DNA from: Halichondria panicea
Lineage: Eukaryota > Porifera > Demospongiae > Suberitida > Halichondriidae
Direction: 5' to 3'
NCBI RefSeq assembly: GCF_963675165.1
Contig: NC_087393.1
Coordinates: 1,265,002-1,329,001, forward strand
Length of the DNA: 64,000 nt
The notes under the pieces were generated by a model that worked only from the letters and a program-made list of their open reading frames with translations, made no database searches and was not told the DNA's origin. This document shows, piece by piece, positions 24,134 to 34,805 of this stretch (within the stretch, counting starts at the first letter, position 1; each line of letters opens with the position of its first letter). Made by a program: the position numbers and the translations under genes.

Positions 24134-26384
24134 ATGTTGGCAGCTTCAGTCTGTGGAATAACTTTACTCCTCTTACTCTACTGGATATACAAGTAGGAAT
24201 TTAGCGGTTTCACACATTTTTAGAGTTATAGAATCAACTTTTTTGCACAGGGTATTCTGGGCACCATTCCAGCTGCTCGCTCAGCTCGGAGTAAAGGGGC
24301 CCAAGGTGGAACCTTTCTTCGGCAACCTTAGACTTAGTCATAAAATGATAAGAATTAACACACTTCAGTTCATCACCCTCCTCTCACTACATTCTTTAAC
24401 AGGGATTGATGAAATTCATTGACTTTCTAGTTGAGAAGTATGGACCAGTATCCGGGTTAGATCAATCACGTTCCAGCCAGTTATTGTTTTTGTATTCCTT
24501 CTCCTCGATCTTCAGGTACTATTTTGGTCGACGACCTATCATAGTAATAAGTGACGTTGAAATGCTGAAACATGTGATGGTGAAAGAGCTCGATTCATTC
24601 GTGGATAGACCAGTACGTAGTTCATCATAGTTGTCCCATTTTTATGCTTATTTGTGCACAATAAATATAGGAACTGGTAATGTCTGTCATAAGGCCACAT
24701 AAAGTTCCACTTACTCTGTTTCGATCGCGTGGAGAAGCTTGGAAGACTTCCAGACGAACTCTCACCCCCACCTTCTCAGCTGCCAAGATGAAGATAGTGA
24801 GGCTGTGTTAACTAAGAGTATCAAGAAGTGTTGTCTATATGGGCCACTGGTGTAGGGGGAGGGGGAGCTAGTGTACTATACGTCACTGTCTTGTACATGC
24901 ATGCACAGATGGTTCCCCTGATTGAGAACAGTGCTTAGGGTCTACTGAAGAGAATGGGGGAGATTGCCGAGTCTGGACAGAGTGCAGATGTCTTCAAGTA
25001 AGTATACAACCGATTTTTCTATATAAATGTTGGATCACATGCATCTCTAGGGTATTGGATTGTTCACCATGGAGACCATTATAGCGACAGCATTCGGACG
25101 ACACTCAGGGTGGGGAGAATGATGAGCTGACTAATGCTGCTTCCAACATATTTCAGCAAGCAACAGATTTTAGGGTTGGATATTTGTTTTCATTTGTCGG
25201 TAAGTTGTGCTATTCTTTTTGATGTGAATTATACACTACATGTAGAACATTTCCCGTTTTTGGTACCAATTGTTGAGTATTTGGTATTTAAGTCTCAAAG
25301 AGGAAAGAATATGATTGCTATGCGGGATATTGCGAGAAACCTAGTGAACACGCGTAGACAAGAAGGTCATCAAGGAAAGGTATATAATATACACCGATTT
25401 AAGACAGAACTTTGTTGACTATAGTTGTATGCCCACAGTACAAGGACATGCTTCAGCTGATGATAGACGCTACTGTGGATGAGGAGGGAGAGCAGTCTTG
25501 TCCAGTCGGTGGTAAGAAACTGACCAACGAGCAGATTTTTGGTCAAAGTATGGGGTTTCTTTTGGCCGGCTATATGAGACCACTGCCAACACCATCTCCT
25601 ACACGGCCTACTTGTTGGCACTCCACCCTGAAGTGCAGGAGAAGCTCCAGAGGGACATAGACAGTTACATGGAGGACAACCCCGTAGGCCTTACAATTAT
25701 TAGATATATTATACACAGACTATCATTTATATTGTTTCAAATAGGATGCTGATGTCTATGAAGCTACACAAGGAATCAAATATCTGGAAATGGTGATACA
25801 AGAGTCTCTTCGCCTCTACTCTCCTGCAGCACTGTAAAGCCTTTTGTATATTATATAGTGCACAGCACTATAATTATGTGTGTGTGATTCGTGTATAGCA
25901 CTGTACGCCTGTGTACCAAGACTGTCACCATCAATGACCTGACTATCCAAAAGGAGTGTCTGTGACTGTTCCTATTGCACACCTGCACAAGGACCCACAG
26001 TATTGGGAGGAACCTGATAAGTTTATCCCTGAAAGGTTCAATGACATGCTTGTCTATATATAGAATAGCTCACTGATGTTACCTTCTGTAGGTTCACCTC
26101 TGAGGAGAAGGCCAAGCGCCCACAGCTGTGTTACATGCCATTTGGACATGCCCCTCGAGGCTGCATTGGTACAAGGTTTGCTATGCTTGAGGCTAAACTG
26201 GCTCTGATTGAAGTGCTGAGGAAGTTCTCTTTTGTGAGGGCCCCCGACACAGAGGTGTGTTCAGTTGTTGTGTGAGATGACAATGATATTATCTTTACAT
26301 GCACTGCAGGTTCCCCTGGAGACTGTGTTTGGGATCACCATGGCTCCCAAGAATGGAGTCTTCGTTAAAGTTGTACCAAGATGA
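24134..26384 (+). pseudogene. CYP3-like cytochrome P450, decayed
   Basis: Multi-exon P450 (haem monooxygenase, ER membrane). Exon 1 at 24134 gives the N-terminal anchor MLAASVCGITLLLLLYWIYK. Downstream are VKGPKVEPFFGNL, EKYGPV, the C-helix (GEAWKTSRRTLTPTFSAAKMK at ~24730-24798), FTMETIIATAFG, the I-helix oxygen motif (LYETTANT), EKLQRDID, the ExxR motif (ESLRLYSP), PERF and the haem loop FGHAPRGCIGTRFAM (~26143-26183), ending VVPR at 26384. These features are closest to the CYP3/thromboxane-synthase clan. Lesions: TAG in the exon at 24936-24938, a GT-to-AT change at the donor after SHKM (~24347), and frame changes near 25107, 25572 (extra AT) and 25948 (missing C). All key catalytic words survive, so the decay is recent or in part assembly error. 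Confidence 0.82.
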
Positions 26385-26399
26385 TGAATGAAATGCTGT

Positions 26400-26750
26400 A
26401 GCCAGTATGTGCATGGAATGACTTGCTTATAGTTGTTACGTTAATTAATTTCGTGTTCCAGAAATGCTCATGATAATGAAAAATTACATGTGTACTGTGT
26501 TGGGGTGGATACTATAGGACATGCATGGGTATAAACAAGTATAAACTATAATTAGCAACAATTATTACACAACATTATTATACAACATAAAAAAGTATCA
26601 CAACATAAAAACTGTTCTCTAATAAATACGTATTACAGTATACATGTACACAAACTATAAAAATCCCTGGAACCATAATTATACATAGTATATAATAATA
26701 ACTATAATTAACAACATAATAATTGTTCATCAAGTGTTGTACCGTACTGT
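26400..26750. other. AT-rich spacer
   Basis: Convergent gene ends (P450 and the small minus-strand gene) with tracts of TATTAC/ATAATA; no gene seen. Confidence 0.4.
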
Positions 26751-26751
26751 A

Positions 26752-27153
26752 CTAAACTACAACACAGCAGATTTTAAAGGTTTGAGTCGCCATAAAACTG
26801 AAATTTTCCCCTTCTTTCATGTAGTCTACGGCAGCGTAGTTGAACAACTGGCTTCGATCGATCACCTGTCCTCGAAATGTCATGCTATTAACGACTCCAG
26901 TGTACGTGGTGTTATTGCTAGCTACACCAGCTATGGGGTTCACAGTTGCTTGCTGCTGAAGTTGCTGTGCAGTTTTATTTGCTGCATACTGCTCAATTAA
27001 TCGAGCCACATCTTCTAATGTCATGGTGTTTTTAGGGTGCATCCAAATGGAGAACTGATAGAGGCCTTCTTTGGTCACCCAAGGCTGTTGAGCATCTTCT
27101 TTGAAACGTGGTATTGCAGACAGCTCTGTTACATGACTCTGTATACCACCCAT
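26752..27153 (-). CDS. Small protein of unknown function, 133 aa, C-terminal CVVV
   Basis: Unbroken single-exon reading frame with protein-like composition: hydrophilic N-terminus (SAIPRFKEDAQQPWVTKEGLYQF), an amphipathic helix-like part (TMTLEDVARLIEQYAANKT), a Gln-rich piece and a mixed C-terminal half. The last residues are KICCVVV; CVVV fits a CaaX prenylation box and the preceding Cys could be palmitoylated. I do not recognise the family. No transmembrane segment or signal peptide. It could be the last exon of a larger gene, but a Met with a plausible upstream region is present. The case for a real gene is codon quality and length only. Confidence 0.45.
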   Translation of the reverse strand: MGGIQSHVTELSAIPRFKEDAQQPWVTKEGLYQFSIWMHPKNTMTLEDVARLIEQYAANKTAQQLQQQATVNPIAGVASNNTTYTGVVNSMTFRGQVIDRSQLFNYAAVDYMKEGENFSFMATQTFKICCVVV

Positions 27154-27319
27154 AGTGATACTCCACTGTACTGTACTGATAACTTGTATAAATTATCAGG
27201 TAAGGTAGGTTGTTTACAATTGTTTTGTTGTGCTGTTGTCAACCTCTGGTTGTCAACCACTCCCCTAAAGTACACATGCGCATGCGCATACACCCACACA
27301 CCCCAATGAAATAAGATAC

Positions 27320-27580
27320 CGTATACCGAGGGTTAGTCTCATGAATCAGCCGCACCTTTGGTGTCAGTCTGAGCACTCTTTACTAGCCTCGATTCAAGGC
27401 CGCTTTAGCGGACTTGAGTCGAGGCTAACTCTTTACATGAAGTCATTTCACAATGGAATGTATTACGTCACTGTACAAGCTAACAAAACCATAAAAATGC
27501 AACCACATCCGCTATCTTAGCCTCGATTCCCGGCCGCTTGAACAAGGCGGCCTGGTATACCTTGTATGCGCATGCGCAAA
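27320..27580. repeat. Repeat pair with 32960-33232
   Basis: Both regions share GGTTAGTCTCATGAATCAGCC, TCTGAGCACTCTTTACATGAA and then TAGCCTCGATTCCCGGCCGC ... GGCGGCCTGGTATACCTTG followed by TGCGCATGCG. Hairpins of the TAGCCTCGA family lie at 27383-27427 and ~27520-27562. Confidence 0.7.
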
Positions 27581-28109
27581 ATAATTGACAACAATTTCAT
27601 CATACAAATTGTAAAAAAACGGACAAAGTTACAAAAGGGAATAATACGTATGACAATGTCATGTATAATGTGGGGATGTTATGCAATTATACATATAATG
27701 TCATGCTAATGTCAGTATAACATGCATAAATAACCAATTCTGCACACTTATGTGTTCAAGGATGCTTGTTTTGCTGACTTTCGAGTGCAGTGCTGCCTAG
27801 ACTCCGAAATGAAGCGCTTGCAGAGAGCTGGACTAGGGTCACAAAAGAAGGCTGAACCTCTAATACATACTCCGTGCAACTGCTGCTACTATAGACAGGA
27901 CTGAACATTATAATTTTTTGTCATTACCAAAAACAGAACAGTTACTTCTCATTGTTTTTTATAATACAATCTACAAAAAACATGTTTGAAAAACACAAAA
28001 ATTAATAATGAATGGCTGTTGTGAACATGAAAATTACAGGTTTATATGGGAAATATAAACCCTGTACTGACCAATCAGATTGCTGGATTCTGGGCTACTA
28101 GTAACTAAA

Positions 28110-28560
28110 TAATAGTTATAGACTGAGTCCAAGGTCTCTATGGGGTTTTGAGACCTGAAGGCCCGAGGCTGTAGCATCTCGAGCGTAGCGAGGGTGCTAC
28201 TAAGGGCCTGAGGGTCTCAAAACTCCATAGTGACCGTTGACGAGGCCTATAACTGCATGGTTTAGAATATTAACACAAAGAAGAGTCTGAAACCAAGAGT
28301 TTCTACAAGCCTCAAGCAACGTTAATTAAAGCTTTGCTCTGGCTAGTCTACATAAAAAAACTCACATTGATGAAGGCAGTTTCTGTTTCTTAAGAATCAC
28401 GCATTGCAAATAAAAAGTTGCTATTGTCATAGTAGTTAGCTCTGCACTAGAGCACTAGCTATTGTAGCTGCAAGAGAGAGATAAAAGCTGCAAAGCAGCA
28501 CTGCAGAACGCAAAACTTAAAAAAAAATTAATTTTTAATGATGCACTGTATCATCGTTAC
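28110..28560 (+). repeat. Hairpin-headed repeat, paired with 30715-31190
   Basis: Starts with a ~150 bp imperfect palindrome (GTCTCTATGGGGTTTTGAG ... CTCAAAACTCCATAGTGAC) followed by sequence shared with family P (CTCACATTGA, TAGCTCTGCACTAGAGCACTAG) and ending TTTTTAATGATGCACTG. The second copy has the same order. A degraded third copy begins at ~32750. Confidence 0.75.
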
Positions 28561-28606
28561 TATGTCTTCAACATAAACTGTGTGATGTTGCCATGTTCCA
28601 TACAAG

Positions 28607-28840
28607 TTACCTTAAGGTCGGTATTATTAACGGGTTGTTATTTTAGCGAATTTAGCGAATTGATATTTTTTCGCTAAATCAACCACTCGCTAATAATACA
28701 AACACGTCAGCATTACGTACAATTAGAGAATAATACCAGTCTAGTCATTTCAAATCGCTAAAATTAGTACCCGCCAAATGCAGTATCTCAGCAAACCGCT
28801 AAAATTAGTATACCCGCCAATAATACCAACCTTAAGGTAA
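28607..28840. mobile_element. 234 bp MITE, ends TTACCTTAAGG / CCTTAAGGTAA
   Basis: About 44 bp inverted ends: TTACCTTAAGGTCGGTATTA against TTACCTTAAGGTTGGTATTA. The interior is repeats of CGCTAAA/TTTAGCG. Non-coding. Confidence 0.8.
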
Positions 28841-28844
28841 ACGA

Positions 28845-29992
28845 GCATGGTGACTATAAAAGGGTGTGCCGTGGGCAGCTCCGACCGGAAGCAACCAAAA
28901 AATGACAAAATGGCAACAATGAATATTCTTGAGTCTTGCAAAAAGACGCCCTTGACAGTTATAATGCACATTCTTTACATTTTTACATTCTTCTTTTGAT
29001 ACGCCTTCTTCCGCTCTCTCACGAGATAGTAGACACAAACTAAAAACAAAAAATGGCCGGCTGCTGTCAAAAGTTTATTTCAAGAAGTCTGTTCTCCACA
29101 ACCTCAAAAGAAGCCTACTGGGGGTTCCACAGGAGCTAAAGTTCGAGACTGAAGATACCAAGCAAGTCTTTGTAGGTATAATTGACAGTGCTAAGCGTTG
29201 TCTTGCTGCCAGAGATGCATTGGCCCAACATGAGGATCTGACAAACTGATGCTGTTGTTGAAGATGTGGACATAATAACTCAAGTAAGTAGTCCACAGGT
29301 CTATAGTAATGTTAGTAGTTTAGTATAAAGCAATGTGACTTCATCAACCTGCGAACGCTTTTTCATTTTACATATAATGTAACGAACAGAAGAGTAGAAA
29401 GTCTGTAGGGAAGGACCTTTGTATAATATCTATTTACAGTTTGTTCGTTCATAATTATATACACTCATTATGCCTCAGTTGGGCATGCGCAAGGTATACG
29501 GTAGTGTGTCTCTGTGTGTGTAGATCGACTATTACAGCTGCTCGATGATAAATGAAGAGTTTCTGTATAATTATTGTAGGCTGTTATAATCATAATTTTT
29601 TCTTGAATTGCAATTAGTTGGGTTTGCAAAATAATGCTTATTATTATGTTTGCTTACTTCGAAAGCTAGTACAACTTGTATGTAGCAAAATAACGAGAGA
29701 ATAAAGTAAAATAAAATGAATTAATCATTATCCGCCAGGGCTACTGAATCCATCTAAAATGTAAATTATATGTACAGTGTTCATTAATAATGGTACTGCA
29801 TGTAGCTTCATTGCCTACACCGAGGCATCATCACCCTTTAGTAACATTCATTTTTTCTCAGGTTGCGTTGAAGGACGCTTTGAAGGACTGCGACTGCCTT
29901 TGCTTGTTGACAGTCTCCCTGGGTACACAATCAACGTATGTAGAAAATGTAAGTATTACTATCTGTATCAAGCAAATTATCCTATTATATCC
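28845..29992. other. Undetermined region
   Basis: A CTATAAAAGG box at ~28853 and short open stretches (e.g. ~29085-29248 on +) exist, but I recognise no protein and cannot support an exon. A family P fragment lies at ~29468-29620. Confidence 0.4.
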
Positions 29993-30409
29993 CTAGCTCT
30001 TTGCTAGGGGGAGGAGAGCCTCACTGTCTGGTGCCATGCACCCCACTTGCCCTATTAAAATGGTAGTAAAGATTTTGTTTGATATAGATGTACTGATATT
30101 CATATAAATCCTTTTCAGAATCGAACTTTCGGTGAATTTCCACAATGGCACAGTTTCAATGCCGTCTATTATGCAAGAAAGCAAGCTTCCTAGCTCTTCC
30201 ACAACGTTCCCTGGAGTATGCTCACTGTAGCTGACCTGGAGCTGAAAAGATTCCTTTATTGTGCATAGCCTTTTGCTGTATCTATTTATAAAGTTTTTGT
30301 CAGCCATTATGATAATAATTTTATTTTTTTGTTTTTTCAGTGTTTCTGCTTCTGAAAAACTACCAAGAATGTATTTCCCTTCCCTTTGTGTATATTTTTT
30401 AGTGTTCAC
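29993..30409 (-). CDS. Hypothetical protein, up to 138 aa
   Basis: Open frame on -. The likely Met is internal (MADKNFINRYSKRLCTIKES, start at ~30307); from there the protein is about 104 residues, hydrophilic, with no signal or membrane segment and no family I know. On the - strand a GTATAAAAAG box lies at ~30512 upstream. It could equally be a decayed exon inside repeat-rich DNA. Confidence 0.3.
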   Translation of the reverse strand: MNTKKYTQREGKYILGSFSEAETLKKQKNKIIIIMADKNFINRYSKRLCTIKESFQLQVSYSEHTPGNVVEELGSLLSCIIDGIETVPLWKFTESSILKRIYMNISTSISNKIFTTILIGQVGCMAPDSEALLPLAKS

Positions 30410-30714
30410 AGTGTGTAGTGAGTGGGTTCTGAGCGCTTTTGCGCAAGAGAAAAAAATAGCTCGTTACTAAGGCTTGAATGAAAATTTAGGGGTCGCGCCC
30501 ACGGCAGCTCTTTTTATACTCAAAACTCGCTCCGAGATCCGGAAGTTGCTAATCCGGTAATTAAAGCCAACATGCTCGTTTAATCTTGACATCATCTTGC
30601 CTGTAGGCATAATCAGTATAATAGACCTACTTAGAAGACCTCAGGTCCATAAGTGAAATAATGGATCTCTCAGTGACCTATCAGATTGCAGTATTACTAC
30701 AAGCATTTTCTAAA

Positions 30715-31190
30715 TATAGGTTATAGGCTGAGTCCAAGGTCTCTATGGGGTTTTGAGAACCGAAAGGCCCGAGGCTGTAGCATCCCGAGCGTAGCGAGGG
30801 TGCTACTAAGGGCCTAAGGGTCTCAAAACTCCATAGTGACCGTTGGACGAGGCCTATAACTGATTTAGAATAGTGCTAAGCAAGCTAAGCTATTATTAAC
30901 ACAAAGAAGACTCTGTTTCTACAAACCTCAAGCAACATTAAAAGCTTTGCTCTGGCTAGTCTACATAAAAAAAACTCACATTGAAGGCAGTTTCCGTCTC
31001 TTGCATAGCAAAAACGGTTAATAGAAAGTTGCTATTCTACTTAGTAGTTAGCTCTGCACTAGAGCATTAGCTATTGGTAGCTGCAAGAGTGAGATAAAAG
31101 CTACAAAGCGGCACTGCAGAACACAAAGACTTTTAATTAAAAATTAGTTTTTAATGATGCACTGCATCATCGTTACTATGACTTCGGTGT
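30715..31190 (+). repeat. Hairpin-headed repeat, second copy
   Basis: Same order of parts as 28110-28560: palindrome around GTCTCTATGGGG ... CTCCATAGTGAC, the AGCTCTGCACTAGAGCATTAG block and the end GATGCACTGCATCATCG. Confidence 0.75.
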
Positions 31191-31280
31191 ACTTGTGCAT
31201 GTATAAAATAGATGTTGCTAAGCATTCCATGTATGTTTGTATGTATCATGTAAAAAATGTTAAATGCATGTAGTGAACAT

Positions 31281-32730
31281 ATAATGGACCTCCATAGAAG
31301 ACCTCTGAATGACCATAGATTGAAGAGTTAGAGGGATAGGAAACGGTTTGTATCTCGAGTAACATCCGCGCTACTGTGCGGTTTAATCGAGGCCATCACA
31401 ACAATATCTATTTCTACACTCAGTGCATAATAAACTACAAGTAACTGTGCTTAGTCCGTGCAACTCACTTATATTTCAAGGTCTATACCTATTGTAGTAG
31501 TCATAAAACCAGCACGCTTACACATTACATGTTCCAAGTATAGGATAGACTACACCTAAGAGTAGAATATGCGTCTATGTAACCTCCGCGGTTGCGGTTA
31601 GCCCGAGGCGCAAAGCCGAGGGAATCTAACCGTAACCAAGGCGGTTACTAAGACGCATATTCTACGAGTGGGTGTTGTCTATCTAACTTGGACTTCATTG
31701 CGCATGCGCGAGGCGTGGTTATAAAAAGCCAGGTTTGGTGCGTAGCAACAGAAATTGAATTTGTGCGAGCTGGACGAGCTGTGAGAGACACCAGTTGACA
31801 GAAAAAGACAAGAAGACGGCTTCAAAACAACGAAAAACTACAGTAAAACTTAGTAAAGCTTGTGAAACGCTTCCTGAAGATACTGGAAAGAACAGACAAG
31901 TAAAAAGAACATAGAACTATGCTAGAACTGACTCTGCAACACTACAAGAAGAAGAATGAAGCACTGTGGTGGAGTGGAGGGGGTATAGAGCAGACTGGAC
32001 CGGCATGGAACCTCAATAGAAAGTGTCAAGCAACTGCTAAGGTGTTTTTGATGCTTCCTGGCCCCCTTGCCCATGCCCAACTGGAAAAAGCAATACAAAG
32101 CAACAGTGGACATGGAAAGAATGGATATTGACTGAACAAACTATTGCATTCTGTGTTTTTTTATAATGTTTTTGTCATCTTCTTGTCACTTTCACTAAAA
32201 ATTTCATTCCAATTTTTGAGAACTTCCTGCAAATTATTTGTCACTTCCTGTAGAATATGCGTCCATTTCCTGTAGAATATGTGTCCACTTCCTGTAGAAA
32301 TGCGCCCATTTCCTGTAGAATAAGTACCTTCCAGTAGATTATGCTTCCATGTAATCTACTGTTTTTAGCCAATCAGATCAATTACAGATGATGTAATGTA
32401 GTCTAATAGCTCTAAAACAGCCTTGGGAACATATAACTTTATTGGAAAGTCTCTTTTTACTGGGTGTGGTCAGTCATTAGCAAGTACTACACGTGGCTCA
32501 TGGACTAGGCGTGTTTTAAGTTGCTGAAAGAGATTATGTCTCGAGGAAACACAGCTTTGGGAGTTACCCGGCAAAAGTGTGCTTAATAGCCTCGTTCATA
32601 GGGCGTAGCGCGGATAATTTTCGAGGCTCCACTGCAGATTCAATGTAAAATCATCACGTGCACCACTCCGTTTCCTATCCCTCTCTCTTCAATCTATGGA
32701 ATGACTGAGAGGTCTCTATGAGAAATAAAG
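31281..32730 (+). mobile_element. 1.4 kb inverted-repeat element with promoter-like interior
   Basis: Left end CCATAGATTGAAGAG ... GGGATAGGAAACGG (31311-31350) is matched by its inverted complement at ~32668-32700; weaker similarity extends the ends to about 31281 and 32730. Inside: a ~100 bp palindrome at ~31570-31665 (GCGTCTATGTAACC ... GGTTACTAAGACGC), a TATAAAAAG box at ~31720, a 70-codon frame (31919-32131) with no recognised homology, and an array of TTCCTG motifs (32222-32345). No transposase seen, so it looks non-autonomous. Confidence 0.65.
32222..32345. repeat. Array of ACTTCCTGTAGAATA units (ETS-like cores)
   Basis: Five to six degenerate 23-26 bp units, each with TTCCTG/TTCCAG; ACTTCCTG is the complement of the ETS-factor core CAGGAAGT. 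The array lies inside the inverted-repeat element. Confidence 0.8.
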
Positions 32731-32959
32731 GACCTCCAAGTAACCAATCAGATTGCACCATTTGTGACAAGCATTTTCTAAATAATAGTTAGATACTGTT
32801 TAGGAGGTATCTATGGGAATTATAAGCCCAAAGGCCTGCTGTAGTATCCCAAGCGAAGTGAGGGTACTACGAGTGCCTGAAAAAAAAAGCTAAAGTTAAA
32901 GTTATTCTGGGCTACTAGTAACTAAGACCATAAGACAGAATATTGAATTGCACGAAAAT

Positions 32960-33232
32960 TTACACCCTCGGTTAGTCTCATGAATCAGCCGCACCTTTGG
33001 TGTCCGTCTGAGCACTCTTTACATGAACTCATGGGCCACGTCGGATTTCCAACGTGACCAATGAGATTGCTCACAAGCATCAGGTGACTTGAATAGGAGG
33101 CAGCAAATAGTGAAACTTTACATGCGGTTGAGCAGCAAGCAGTGATGTGGCTGAGCAGAGATAGCGGTAGCCTCGATTCCCGGCCGCTTGAACAAGGCGG
33201 CCTGGTATACCTTGTATGCGCATGCGTGTACA
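32960..33232. repeat. Second copy of the 27320-27580 repeat
   Basis: Contains GGTTAGTCTCATGAATCAGCC and, at ~33170-33228, the same TAGCCTCGATTCCCGGCCGC hairpin followed by GTATGCGCATGCG. Confidence 0.7.
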
Positions 33233-33239
33233 TTACCCC

Positions 33240-33780
33240 AAAAAGGGGGTAATCCGTGTATTTGTGGATACTGTCAGTAAAATAAACCGTATACTATTTG
33301 TATTCTGATTTTACAGTCCGTTACATAGAAGTATTGTGTAAGATGACTGAGTTCTTACGCCCTTTATTGTATCAAGCCAAGTCTCTACTTAACGACACCC
33401 TACACTGTAAGGCTACAGATGTTATAGGAAAGGCATAATGTGTTCCTGTGGGTCCCCTGATGAGGCTGTGGTAATATAGACCAGGCAAGTGTTCTGCTAC
33501 TAAATCTTGCCTTTATGTTCGACAAGAAGTCATTGCTGAAGATAAAGAAGCTAATGATTACTCCTAAAAGCTTTTAATAAGCTTTAACTCGACACTCAGG
33601 AAGTTATTCACTCAAGATCTACTGATGTATTAAAGAGTCCACCACTCTTCCTAGCTGGCAGCTCTAGCTGTCTGGGAGGCTTTCTTGAACTGTCTCTTTG
33701 ATAAACAGAGCTAGAAGAAGCAACACTGCTGCAGCATAATTATTCTACTTTGATTAGTGTCTCTGAAAGCTGCCATTGTG
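33240..33780. other. Intergenic, no gene seen
   Basis: No supported exon or clear repeat unit. Confidence 0.4.
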
Positions 33781-33789
33781 GTCTAACAT

Positions 33790-34075
33790 AATAATGTTGA
33801 TATAAAAATGTATAATGTGCATAATGTCACATTCATACAAGTGATGTAATAATTATGACATTATGCATTTTATACTTGATGTATAATTGTTATGCATATT
33901 GTGCATAATGTACGTCACATTTTAGTATAAGTGGTGTATATTATGCATAATATGCATAACGTCAAATTTTATATTTGATGTATAATTGAGCTGCATAATG
34001 TGCATAATGTCAAATAATTATTTTAATTGTGTATAATAATTATGCATAATATGCATAATGTCAAATTTGTGAGAT
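33790..34075. repeat. Degenerate minisatellite of GCATAATGTG / TGTCAAAT words
   Basis: Alternating GTGCATAATGTCA, TTTATACTTGATGTATAATT and inverted versions repeat about five times. AT-rich, self-complementary and non-coding. Confidence 0.75.
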
Positions 34076-34192
34076 CCAAGTTGGGATGTGTTGGTGTTAC
34101 GGATATAGAGTTTGGCTACAGGTACACTTAATTGTGTATGTATATTACGCATATAATGTGCATAATTTCGGGATTATGGGCGGTTATAAGGG

Positions 34193-34338
34193 TACACTGC
34201 ATATAAAAAATGGTGTGTGGTTTTGACGCAAGTGCGTGACTATTGTGGCAATTATCAGGAAAATCACATGAAAAAACGCACGTTTGCCACAATAGCCACG
34301 CACTCTGCGTCAAAACCACACATCATTTTTACAGTGTA
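34193..34338. mobile_element. 146 bp foldback element
   Basis: The arms pair over ~57 bp with few mismatches: TACACTGCATATAAAAAATG...TTGACGCAAGTGCGTG...ATTGTGGCAA faces its complement, with a ~30 bp loop. No coding capacity. Confidence 0.85.
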
Positions 34339-34589
34339 TATATGCGCACTATAGCTATATAAGAGGTTAGGTAACGGTATGGGTAAGGTAAAGGGTTAGG
34401 GATAGGGTTATAGGGCATAAGGTTAGGGGGTTATATAGGGTAACAGGCTAGTATATATTACTAGTATATAGCGCCTATAGTTATAAGCGCTATATATTTT
34501 GCGCTTATAGCTAGAATATTGCTGACTCAGCACTTACAACCCTCACAAAGAAACAAGTGTAGCTCCGCTTTGCAGGGTCGCCTGATTCT

Positions 34590-34805
34590 GGGAATTGCTC
34601 CACTCTGTACTGCACTCTATCTAGATTGTACTCAGCTTGTGTCAGTTAGCTCTAGCTGTGTAGTTTGGCAAAAACGGCGATCGGTACGTTTTGACGAAAA
34701 TCGAAAAATTCGGTGGTTTTTTTCAAGTTATTACTGCTCGGACTGGAAGCGACTTGGCCTATCCAAGTTTTCGCTGGACAATAGGCCCATGGCCATCTGT
34801 TAGTG
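34590..34805 (+). repeat. Dispersed repeat shared with about 4270-4530
   Basis: Same ordered words as in the NLR intron copy (AAAAACGG, TTTTTTCAAGT, CCAAGTTTTCGCTGGACAAT, GGCCATCTGTTAG). Confidence 0.6.
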
